DNA of 33,596 nt, taken from positions 1-33,596 of the forward strand of contig JAFULR010000006.1 of the NCBI GenBank assembly GCA_017483195.1, read 5' to 3'. This stretch comes from Clostridia bacterium (GTDB lineage: Bacteria; Bacillota; Clostridia; Oscillospirales; CAG-272). Positions 24,177 through 31,300 of the stretch are shown here, piece by piece (the stretch's first letter is position 1; every line of letters starts with the position of its first letter). The position numbers and the translations under genes are program-made. The notes under the pieces are model-generated. The model saw nothing but the letters and a program-made list of their open reading frames with translations. It did no database searches and was not told where the DNA came from.

Positions 24177-24557
24177 ATGTCTAAAAACGAATATATATGC
24201 GATTGCAGCGCGGTGCATACGGAGGCTGTGGAGAAGGCTCTTTCATCAATGCCGGCCGACGAGTTGATCGGTGCGGTGGCGAGCTTTTATAAAATAGTGG
24301 GCGACGGCACTCGATGTAAGATCCTTTTTGCTTTGCAGAGCGGGGAGCTTTGCGTTTGCGATATTGCCAGCATACTTTCGATGAGCAAATCATCCGTGTC
24401 GCACCAGCTTGCCAAACTCAAGGATAGCGGAGCGGTCAAGTGCAGAAAAGAGGGTAAGGAAGTGTTCTATTCCCTTGATGATAAGCATATTTTTGATATA
24501 TTTGAGGTCAGTCTTGAGCATATAAAACACAGAATGGAGAAGAAAGATGAAAAGTGA
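24177..24557 (+). CDS. ArsR/SmtB-family metal-sensing repressor (CadC-like)
   Basis: The 126-residue winged-helix repressor starts at the ATG at 24177, 6 nt after a perfect GGAGGT. An in-frame TTG at 24138 lies inside the operator and is rejected. The recognition helix is in SKSSVSHQLAKLKDSG. Metal ligands are visible for two sites. CVC (Cys59, Cys61, in ELCVCDIA) with N-terminal Cys8 and Cys10 forms a CadC-like alpha3N site for Cd/Pb/Zn. Asp102, His104, His115 and His118 form an alpha5-type Zn site. Metal binding should release it from the two operators upstream. Its last 11 bases overlap the CDF transporter gene, so it probably controls metal export and its own synthesis. Confidence 0.94.
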   Translation: MSKNEYICDCSAVHTEAVEKALSSMPADELIGAVASFYKIVGDGTRCKILFALQSGELCVCDIASILSMSKSSVSHQLAKLKDSGAVKCRKEGKEVFYSLDDKHIFDIFEVSLEHIKHRMEKKDEK

Positions 24558-25458
24558 GAAGAAGATCTTAATTGCATTTTTACTTAATTTGTGCTTTTCG
24601 ATATTTGAATTTATCGGAGGCATTTTCACAAAAAGCGTAGCAATAATGTCGGACGCTATCCACGATATTGGTGACGCTATGAGCATAGGCGTGTCCTATT
24701 TTCTTGAAAAGAAGAGCAAAAAACAGCCCGACGACGTATATACTTACGGCTATGCGCGTTTTTCGGTAATGGGCGGCGTTATCACCACGGTTATTTTGCT
24801 CGTTGGCTCTGCGGCGGTCATCTATAACGCGGTGCTGAGAATTTTCAACCCCGTAGATATCAACTATAACGGAATGATCGTCTTTGCGATAGTGGGAGTT
24901 ATCGTTAATTTCAGCGCGGCATATTTTACGAGCGGCGGTCATTCTCTTAACCAAAAGGCAGTGAATCTTCATATGCTTGAGGACGTTCTCGGCTGGGCGG
25001 TAGTGCTTGTCGGGGCGCTTATTATGAAATTTACGGATATCCGTATCATCGACCCTCTTATGTCGATCGGCGTTGCGGCATTCATACTTGTAAATTCTCT
25101 TAAAAATCTTAAAGAGGTGCTTGATCTGTTTCTCGCAAAGCTTCCACCCCATCTTCAGATAAACGAGATAAAGGAGCATATAGGAGAAATTGAGGGAGTG
25201 ATCGACGTCCACCATATCCACATCTGGTCAATGGACGGCACGCGTAATTATGCAACCATGCATATCGTCTGCGAGGGGGAAAGCCACGAGATAAAGCATA
25301 AGATCAGAGAAGAGCTTAAAGAGCACGGAATAGATCACGTAACGCTTGAGCTTGAGGGAAGGGATGAGCATTGTCATGAGGAGTGCTGTCACGTAGATGT
25401 TTCCGAGAGCGAGAGCGGTCATCACCACCATCATCACCACGGACACCACCATCATTAA
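24547..25458 (+). CDS. Cation diffusion facilitator (Zn/Cd exporter, CzcD-like)
   Basis: This 303-residue membrane transporter has six hydrophobic helices and a C-terminal cytoplasmic domain. HxxxD motifs in TM2 (His39, Asp43) and TM5 (His142, Asp146) form the transport site typical of zinc-type CDF proteins. The C-terminal domain has DVHHIHIWSMDG (about 219-230). The extreme C-terminus is a metal-binding tail, DEHCHEECCH followed by a run of His with one Gly. It exports Zn2+ or Cd2+ in exchange for protons, which fits the CadC-like repressor it overlaps by 11 bp. His-rich loops in CDF proteins usually sit between TM4 and TM5, so the C-terminal position is slightly unusual. Confidence 0.95.
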   Translation: MKSEKKILIAFLLNLCFSIFEFIGGIFTKSVAIMSDAIHDIGDAMSIGVSYFLEKKSKKQPDDVYTYGYARFSVMGGVITTVILLVGSAAVIYNAVLRIFNPVDINYNGMIVFAIVGVIVNFSAAYFTSGGHSLNQKAVNLHMLEDVLGWAVVLVGALIMKFTDIRIIDPLMSIGVAAFILVNSLKNLKEVLDLFLAKLPPHLQINEIKEHIGEIEGVIDVHHIHIWSMDGTRNYATMHIVCEGESHEIKHKIREELKEHGIDHVTLELEGRDEHCHEECCHVDVSESESGHHHHHHHGHHHH

Positions 25459-25469
25459 AGGAGCGGATG

Positions 25470-26186
25470 ATGAGCAAAAGATCAAAAATTATACTCGCCG
25501 TCATCCTTTGTGCGATAGCGGTGATATCGATAGGAGTAATAGCCTTCGTGTTCTGTGCGGGAGCGGATGACGGAGTGAGCCTTTTTGAGGGCTTAGTGCT
25601 CGGAAGCGCTATATCGGAGCTTGATAGCAGAGATCCGCTTGAAGCGGACGTTACCGTTAGCGTGGACGTTTTCTCGCTGAAATTCGATCACGATCTGAAA
25701 ATGTACCGCTTCAAAACGGAGAACGAGCCGATATTCGCTGCGGATTACGGCTTGGGAAAAACTTATTTCAATTCAAAGCTTTCCTGCGACGAAAAGGGAA
25801 ATATCGTTTCCGAAAAAGAGGCGCGTGAGCTTTCTCTTGGTGAGATGCTTGGGGCGGTAGCCTATCTTTACGAAAAGGGAAGCCCAACGTGCGACGTCAA
25901 AAAGGGAATATATACCTACCGCTTGGCTCTTGACAGGGCGGCGATGCAGGAGATCGCGTACTATATCGCGCCCGAGGCGGAGGAATATAATATCAGCTTT
26001 ACGTCGGGCACTCTTATCGCAACGGTGAGCGACTCAAAAATAGTAAAGCTTAAAATCGTTATCGGCGGCAGCGTTGATGCGTATATAACGGATATCCCCG
26101 TCCATATAGGAGCGGAGCTTGATTTTAATAATGATAGATCCACCGCCATTCTTCCGAAATCGGTCAAGGACGCGCTTTCCGAGTAA
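25470..26186 (+). CDS. Unknown membrane-anchored extracellular protein in the metal operon
   Basis: I do not recognise this 238-residue protein. It has one N-terminal hydrophobic segment (about residues 6-30) after a basic start (MSKRSK), then about 205 residues that should lie outside the membrane. The outer part alternates beta-like stretches and has no Cys-rich or His-rich metal motif. Two ATGs are adjacent (25467 and 25470). I take the second because it has better spacing from AAAGGAG. It starts 11 bp after the CDF gene and ends at the shared terminator, so it is co-regulated with metal export. A role in envelope metal handling is only a guess from position. Confidence 0.7.
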   Translation: MSKRSKIILAVILCAIAVISIGVIAFVFCAGADDGVSLFEGLVLGSAISELDSRDPLEADVTVSVDVFSLKFDHDLKMYRFKTENEPIFAADYGLGKTYFNSKLSCDEKGNIVSEKEARELSLGEMLGAVAYLYEKGSPTCDVKKGIYTYRLALDRAAMQEIAYYIAPEAEEYNISFTSGTLIATVSDSKIVKLKIVIGGSVDAYITDIPVHIGAELDFNNDRSTAILPKSVKDALSE

Positions 26187-26195
26187 AGGCGACAG

Positions 26196-26232
26196 AAAAA
26201 GAGCAAACACATCTTAGTGCTTGCTCTTTTTT
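26196..26232. terminator. Bidirectional terminator between the metal operon and the aro operon
   Basis: AAAAAGAGCAA (26196-26206) pairs with TTGCTCTTTTT (26221-26231), with further pairs inside the loop. Both strands end in a T-run. It closes two convergent operons. Confidence 0.9.
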
Positions 26233-26236
26233 GTAT

Positions 26237-27259
26237 TTATAGAAGATCCGCAATATCCAAAATAAGCTTTTCGGTTCTGTCCCAACCAATGCAGGGGTCG
26301 GTAATGGATTTTCCGTAGATGCCGTCGCCTATCTTCTGCGCGCCGTCCTCAAGATAGCTCTCTATCATCAATCCCTTAACAAGGGATCTTATGTCTTTTG
26401 AATGCTCACGGTTGTGGCAGACCTCTTTTGCGATTCTGACCTGATCCTTGTAGCGCTTTCCTGAGTTGGAATGACTGCAATCCACTATTACAGAAGGATT
26501 CTGAAGTCCCATTTTAACGTAGTTATCGTGAAGATGTGCAAGATCCTCATAGTGATAGTTGGGCTGGCTTTCACCGTTTTTATTAACGTATCCGCGAAGG
26601 ATCGCGTGAGTATAGGGATTGCCGGAGCTTTCTACCTCCCAACCACGGTAGATGAACATGTGCGAGGACTGTCCCGCCTTTATTGCGTTCATCATAACGG
26701 ATATGTCGCCGGAGGTGGGATTTTTCATACCCACGGGCACCTCGATTCCGCTTGCGAGAAGGCGGTGCTGCTGATTTTCAACCGAGCGCGCGCCAACGGC
26801 AACGTAGGAAAGAAGGTCTGAAATATATCTGTGATTTTCGGGATAGAGCATCTCATCCGCGGTGGAAAAGCCCGTTTCCTCAAGAACCCTCATGTGGATC
26901 TTTCGGATAGCCACAATGCCCTTGAACATATCGGGCGGCTCAACGGGATTTGGTTGATGCACAAGGCCCTTGTATCCCTCGCCGGTGGTTCGGGGCTTAC
27001 CGGTATAAACGCGTGGAACGATCAGGACCTTATCCTTGACCTGCTCCGATATTTTTTTCAAACGGTAGATATACTCCATAACCGCATCCTCGCGGTCTGC
27101 GGAGCAGGGACCTATAACAAGTAAAAATTTGTCGCTCTCCCCGGTAAATATTTTTCGTATCTCAGCGTCGTTCTGTGCCTTTTTCTGCGCAAGCTCGTCG
27201 GAGAGGGGGAGCATCTCCTTGACCTCTTGGGGTATAGGTAATTTTCTTTTAAAAATCAT
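26237..27259 (-). CDS. aroF: 3-deoxy-7-phosphoheptulonate synthase, type I (DAHP synthase)
   Basis: This enzyme condenses phosphoenolpyruvate and erythrose-4-phosphate, the first committed step of the shikimate pathway. The 340 residues match the AroF/AroG/AroH type. LVIGPCSADREDAV, the PEP-binding VPRVYTGKPRTTGEGYKG, VGARSVENQQHR, VGMKNPTSGD and VDCSHSNSGK are all present, with the metal ligands Cys (GPCS) and His. It is the last gene of the six-gene aro operon, 15 bp after aroA, with AGAGGT before its ATG. Its amino-acid feedback specificity cannot be read safely from sequence. The aroF symbol is generic, since aroG or aroH would fit as well. Confidence 0.94.
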   Translation of the reverse strand: MIFKRKLPIPQEVKEMLPLSDELAQKKAQNDAEIRKIFTGESDKFLLVIGPCSADREDAVMEYIYRLKKISEQVKDKVLIVPRVYTGKPRTTGEGYKGLVHQPNPVEPPDMFKGIVAIRKIHMRVLEETGFSTADEMLYPENHRYISDLLSYVAVGARSVENQQHRLLASGIEVPVGMKNPTSGDISVMMNAIKAGQSSHMFIYRGWEVESSGNPYTHAILRGYVNKNGESQPNYHYEDLAHLHDNYVKMGLQNPSVIVDCSHSNSGKRYKDQVRIAKEVCHNREHSKDIRSLVKGLMIESYLEDGAQKIGDGIYGKSITDPCIGWDRTEKLILDIADLL

Positions 27260-27274
27260 CTGTGTTACCTCTGA

Positions 27275-28483
27275 TCAATGCTTGGTTACTTCAATTCCAA
27301 CGCTCTGGAGCTTTTCAAAGAAATCGGGGAAGCTCTTGTTTACGGCCTCCGCGCCCTCTATTTCTCCGCCGAAAATGGTGCAAAGAATGGCAAGAGCCAT
27401 AACGACTCTGTGGTCGTTGTGACCGTTAAGCACCTCGGTGGGCTTGTGGAATTCCTTGGGGAATACAACGATATCGTCCTCATTAACGGTAACGTTAACG
27501 CCGAATTTTCTAAGCTCCTCTGCCATAGCGGTGCCTCTGTCACTCTCCTTCATCTGAAGGCGGCGCGTACCTGTGAAGATACCGCCGTTGTTAGCCGCCG
27601 CAAGTGCGAAAAGGATGGGTCCGAGGTCGGGGCAGTCGGAGATATTTATAGAGGGAGTGCCTCTTTTTATCATTTCAAAATATTTAGAGTAGATTCTGTC
27701 ACCCTGAACGGAGTTTTCGTCAAGACCTTCAACGGTAACGTCACCGCCCAGCACGTTGAGTGCCGAGAAGAAGGATGCGTTTGAATAGTCGCCCTCAACG
27801 CTGTCGTTTACGGGGCTGTATTTCTGTCCGCCGGGGATGTAAAGAGTTCTTTCGTTCTTCCATTCTATCTTCATACCGAATCGACGCATAACGTTGAGCG
27901 TGAGATCAATATAGGAATGGCTCTCAATGGGCTGAGTGATGGAGATCTGGCTGTCCTTTTTAAGAACGGGAAGAGCAAAGAGAAGTCCCGAGATAAATTG
28001 GCTCGATATATTTCCCTGAACCTTGAAATTTCCTGCCTTGAGAGGACCTTCAAGAATAATTCTCTCCTTTTCCTTGACGAACATAAGGTCCTGCTCCTTG
28101 CAGATGGTCTGATAAACGGAGAGGGGACGTGAAAGAAGACTTTGAGAACCGTAGAATATGCTCTTTTTACCGGTAAGGAGCGCAAGGGGAATGAAGAAAC
28201 GAAGCGTAGCACCGCTCTCACGGCAGAAAAATTCCTGTATCTGCTTATTTTTCTTCACCTCGCGACCGGTTATCTCAAGAACGTCGCCGTTGTGAGTGTA
28301 CTGCACGCCAATTGCGGCAAGGCAGTCAAGAGTAGCCTTAACGTCCTCTGAGTTATTTATTCCCGTAATGGTGCTTTTTGCGTTGGCAAGACCGCCGCAG
28401 ATGAGCATTCTGTGCGCAACGCTCTTTGAGGGCGGTGCGATTATCGTGCCTTGAGCCTTTCCTCTTTGTATGGTAACGTTCAT
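27275..28483 (-). CDS. aroA: 3-phosphoshikimate 1-carboxyvinyltransferase (EPSP synthase)
   Basis: This enzyme transfers the enolpyruvyl group of PEP to shikimate-3-phosphate (step 6). The 402 residues begin with a typical APPSKSVAHR (16-25). The second conserved loop is CRESGATLRFF (87-97). Later regions include DCPDLGPILFALAA, MKESDRG and HNDHRVVMALAI. Compared with the E. coli loop NAGTAMRP, this protein has Gly-Ala-Thr-Leu-Arg-Phe, so the Thr97 and Pro101 positions hold Ala and Phe. It overlaps aroQ by 4 bp (ATGA), which suggests translational coupling. It is shorter than the E. coli enzyme (427) but has both lobes. Confidence 0.95.
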   Translation of the reverse strand: MNVTIQRGKAQGTIIAPPSKSVAHRMLICGGLANAKSTITGINNSEDVKATLDCLAAIGVQYTHNGDVLEITGREVKKNKQIQEFFCRESGATLRFFIPLALLTGKKSIFYGSQSLLSRPLSVYQTICKEQDLMFVKEKERIILEGPLKAGNFKVQGNISSQFISGLLFALPVLKKDSQISITQPIESHSYIDLTLNVMRRFGMKIEWKNERTLYIPGGQKYSPVNDSVEGDYSNASFFSALNVLGGDVTVEGLDENSVQGDRIYSKYFEMIKRGTPSINISDCPDLGPILFALAAANNGGIFTGTRRLQMKESDRGTAMAEELRKFGVNVTVNEDDIVVFPKEFHKPTEVLNGHNDHRVVMALAILCTIFGGEIEGAEAVNKSFPDFFEKLQSVGIEVTKH

Positions 28484-28923
28484 TTGCTATCCTCCTGAAT
28501 GTGGTTTAATAAATGGTCAATGGCAAGCAGATATCCGTCCGTGCCCTTACCGGAAACGGTGGATATGCAAGCTGCTCTTATGTAGCTTATCTGTCTGAAA
28601 TCCTCACGGGATGAAACGTCGCTTATATGCACCTCAACCGTGGGCTTTTGTACGGATTTTACCGCGTCAAGAAGCGCGATGCTCGTGTGAGTATAAGCGC
28701 CGGGATTAATTACTATGCCGTCGTAATTATCAAAATATGCGCCCTGTATGTAGTCAACAAGATCACCCTCGTGATTGGATTGCTTCAAGGCAACCTCACA
28801 TTTGCCCTCGCAATATTTCTTTATCTTATTCTCAAGATCGGAATAGGTTTCTCTGCCGTAATGCTCCGGCTCTCTTATGCCGAGCATATTAAGATTTGGA
28901 CCGTTGATAACTAAAATCTTCAT
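28480..28923 (-). CDS. aroQ: 3-dehydroquinate dehydratase, type II
   Basis: This 147-residue enzyme forms dodecamers and dehydrates 3-dehydroquinate (step 3). The type II signature is complete: NGPNLNMLGIREPEHYG with active-site Arg and Tyr (8-23), QSNHEGDLVDYI, the NPGAYTHTS loop (74-82) and EVHISDVSSREDFRQ (97-111) with the catalytic His. It overlaps both neighbours by 4 bp (ATGA at each junction), so aroE-K, aroQ and aroA are probably translated as a coupled series. Confidence 0.97.
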   Translation of the reverse strand: MKILVINGPNLNMLGIREPEHYGRETYSDLENKIKKYCEGKCEVALKQSNHEGDLVDYIQGAYFDNYDGIVINPGAYTHTSIALLDAVKSVQKPTVEVHISDVSSREDFRQISYIRAACISTVSGKGTDGYLLAIDHLLNHIQEDSK

Positions 28924-30164
28924 CTTTTGCTATAGAACTCCTCTCTTATAAGATTGCTTTCTTCTGTGGGGGTAAGATCTCCGTCGATCCTTGCGTCGCA
29001 CACGGAAGTATAAATACTGTATCTTGTACCGTATAATCTTTCAATATCGGATATCTTGCTCGAAAGCGGGCGCGAATCGGTCGGAATAAGATTTTTCAGG
29101 CTTCTGTCAATAAAATAGAGCCTTCCGTTAGAGCGGAGCGCGCGAACGTTTTCGCTTCTCAATATGCAACCGCCGCCCGTGGAGATGATGACTCCGTTCT
29201 TTTTTGAAATTTCAGCCGTGACAAAGGACTCAATATCTCTGAACTCCTTTTCGGAATGTGTCTTAAAATATTCCGCGATCGTGCAGCCGATGCGCTTTTC
29301 TACCTCGGCGTCAAGGTCAAAGATCTCTCTTTTAAGATCCTTGGCAAGCAGCTCACCAACGGTGGTCTTTCCGCAGGAGGGCATACCGATAAGCACGATA
29401 TTTTCTTTCTGTTTTGAAATTTTATCAAATGAAGTGTCAATCACGTTATCTTCAAATTCAGTGTCGATAAAATGCTCGATCGCGTGAACGGCTTGGGAAA
29501 CGAGCATATAAAGACCCGCCTCTGCGCAAATCTCTTTTTCCTTCGCATCAAGCACAAGCGACGTGCGAAGGGGATTGTAAACCGCATCGAACACCGCTTC
29601 AAGACTTCCAAAGCCCGATATATCAATGGGCGAAGAATATGAGTCGGGATACATACCTACGGGTGTGGCATTAATTATTATCTGCGCGTCAGAGTGCAGG
29701 GAATAAGCTTCTGCATAATCAATAGCCCCCGCCTTTTTTTCTCTTGAAACGAGCAATACCTCACGCGCTCCGAGATTTTTGGCAACGAGAGCGGACGTTC
29801 TCGATGTGCCGCCCGTGCCAAGTATAAGCACCTTTTTACCGGCAAGAGAAACTCCGTTTTTGATGATCATATCTCTCATTCCAAGGTAGTCGGTGTTGTA
29901 GCCGTAGAGCTTACCGCCTCGGTTAATAACGGTGTTTACCGCTTGAAGCGCAAGGGCTTCGTCGGATATACAGTCAAGATGCTCAATAACTGCCTTTTTG
30001 TAGGGCATAGTAACGTTTATTGCCGAAAATTCACGTTTTTCGAAAAAGGAAGAAAGCTCATCGGGCGCTATCTCGCAAAGCTCATAGCTGTAGTGCGCAA
30101 GCTGCTCATGTATTTCCTTTGAAAAGCTGTGTGACAGCTTTTCGCCGATAAGTCCGTACCTCAT
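28920..30164 (-). CDS. aroE/aroK: Fused shikimate dehydrogenase - shikimate kinase (AroE-AroK)
   Basis: A single 414-residue frame carries steps 4 and 5. The AroE part (about 1-255) has GEKLSHSFSK, NVTMPYKKAV with the catalytic Lys, AVNTVI, GYNTDYLGM with the catalytic Asp, NADP-loop LGTGGTSRT, INATPVGMYP and a C-terminal LVSQAVHAIEHF. After a short linker the AroK part (about 260-414) has Walker A GMPSCGKTT, FDLDAEVE, substrate Arg in EKEFRDIE, STGGGC and lid DSRPL. I start at the ATG at 30164, 6 nt after AAGGAGA. The open frame continues 75 codons upstream but lies inside aroC and has no RBS. No stop or frameshift separates the domains. Product and substrate of consecutive steps may pass between them. 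Confidence 0.95.
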   Translation of the reverse strand: MRYGLIGEKLSHSFSKEIHEQLAHYSYELCEIAPDELSSFFEKREFSAINVTMPYKKAVIEHLDCISDEALALQAVNTVINRGGKLYGYNTDYLGMRDMIIKNGVSLAGKKVLILGTGGTSRTSALVAKNLGAREVLLVSREKKAGAIDYAEAYSLHSDAQIIINATPVGMYPDSYSSPIDISGFGSLEAVFDAVYNPLRTSLVLDAKEKEICAEAGLYMLVSQAVHAIEHFIDTEFEDNVIDTSFDKISKQKENIVLIGMPSCGKTTVGELLAKDLKREIFDLDAEVEKRIGCTIAEYFKTHSEKEFRDIESFVTAEISKKNGVIISTGGGCILRSENVRALRSNGRLYFIDRSLKNLIPTDSRPLSSKISDIERLYGTRYSIYTSVCDARIDGDLTPTEESNLIREEFYSKR

Positions 30165-30184
30165 AGGCTTTCTCCTTGCTTTAG

Positions 30185-31276
30185 TCAGTTGAATAAATAG
30201 TCCGTTCCGTACCTTGATAAAAGGGCATCCGCAATAACGAGCGCGGACATCGTTTCCGTTACCACGCAGGCACGGGGAATGATAGCGGAATCGTGACGGC
30301 CCGCTATCTCGACCTCTGTTTGTGTCATCTCTTTGAAATTGACGGTCTTTTGTTTTTGGGGAATGGACGATGCGGGCTTTATGGCGCAACGGAAAACTAT
30401 GGGCATACCGTTGCTGATACCGCCATTTATACCGCCGTTATTATTTGACCTTGTAAGGATCTTGCCATCCTCGATATAAAACTCGTCGTTCATCTCGCTG
30501 CCAAGCATATCGGCGCAGTTAAAACCTGCTCCGAACTCAACTCCCTTGATAGCGGGAATGGCGAACATCGCGTGCGAGAGCATGCTCTCAAGCGTGTCAA
30601 ACCAAGGCTCACCAACGCCTGCGGGCATACCGATGATCGCGGTCTCCATAATGCCGCCGATGCTGTCATTCTGCTTTTTAGCGTCTATCATAATGTCCAT
30701 CATCTGCTTTTCCGCATCCTTGTCAAGAATGGAGAAGGGGATGGATTGAATATATTCAATATCCTTTGCGTAATTGTCAAAATCCCTGTCGTAAACGCTT
30801 CCGCATTTTTTGATATGCGTACCAACAAGGATTCCTTTTTTAGCGAGGGCGGATTGAACTATCGCGCCCGCCGCAACGAGAGCCACAGTTACTCTGCCCG
30901 AAAAATGTCCGCCTCCTCTGTGATCCTGATAGCCGTGATACTTGCAGTGAGCCGTGTAGTCTGCGTGACCGGGACGCGCTACCGCGTCAAAGATCTGATA
31001 ATCCGAGCTCTTGGTATCCATGTTCGGGATCATTATGCAAAGCGGCGTTCCCGTGGTTTTGCCGTTAAGTATTCCGCTTACTATTTTGTATTCGTCCTTT
31101 TCTTTTCTCTGTGTGCATACAGTTGCCTTTGAACGGCGTCTTTCAAGCTGAGAGTCGATAAATCCATAGTCGATTTCGATGCCGGGAGTGAGTCCGTCTA
31201 TCACCGTTCCGATCATCTCTCCGTGGCTCTCGCCGAAAAGAGTGACCTTCAAGGCGTTGCCAAAAGTGTTTTTCAT
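30185..31276 (-). CDS. aroC: Chorismate synthase
   Basis: This FMN-dependent enzyme converts EPSP to chorismate (step 7). The 363 residues carry the three family signatures: GESHG near residue 14 within LKVTLFGESHGEMIG, RPGHADYTAHCKYHGYQDHRGGGHFSGR (about 103-130), and the late RHDSAIIPR (about 328-336) with the conserved Arg-His-Asp. AAGGAG precedes the ATG. It lies 24 bp after the chorismate mutase-aroB gene and 20 bp before the aroE-K fusion. It appears complete. Confidence 0.97.
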   Translation of the reverse strand: MKNTFGNALKVTLFGESHGEMIGTVIDGLTPGIEIDYGFIDSQLERRRSKATVCTQRKEKDEYKIVSGILNGKTTGTPLCIMIPNMDTKSSDYQIFDAVARPGHADYTAHCKYHGYQDHRGGGHFSGRVTVALVAAGAIVQSALAKKGILVGTHIKKCGSVYDRDFDNYAKDIEYIQSIPFSILDKDAEKQMMDIMIDAKKQNDSIGGIMETAIIGMPAGVGEPWFDTLESMLSHAMFAIPAIKGVEFGAGFNCADMLGSEMNDEFYIEDGKILTRSNNNGGINGGISNGMPIVFRCAIKPASSIPQKQKTVNFKEMTQTEVEIAGRHDSAIIPRACVVTETMSALVIADALLSRYGTDYLFN

Positions 31277-31300
31277 TTTTTCTCCTTAATTTACCTTGGA

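Noticed and set aside
25383..25469. Longer N-terminus for the unknown protein after the CDF gene
   Set aside because: It would overlap the His-tail codons in another frame, giving an Arg/Ser/Pro-rich stretch without an RBS.
30165..30389. 75-codon N-terminal extension of the AroE-AroK frame
   Set aside because: It overlaps the end of aroC out of frame and lacks an RBS. AroE homology begins exactly at the ATG at 30164.
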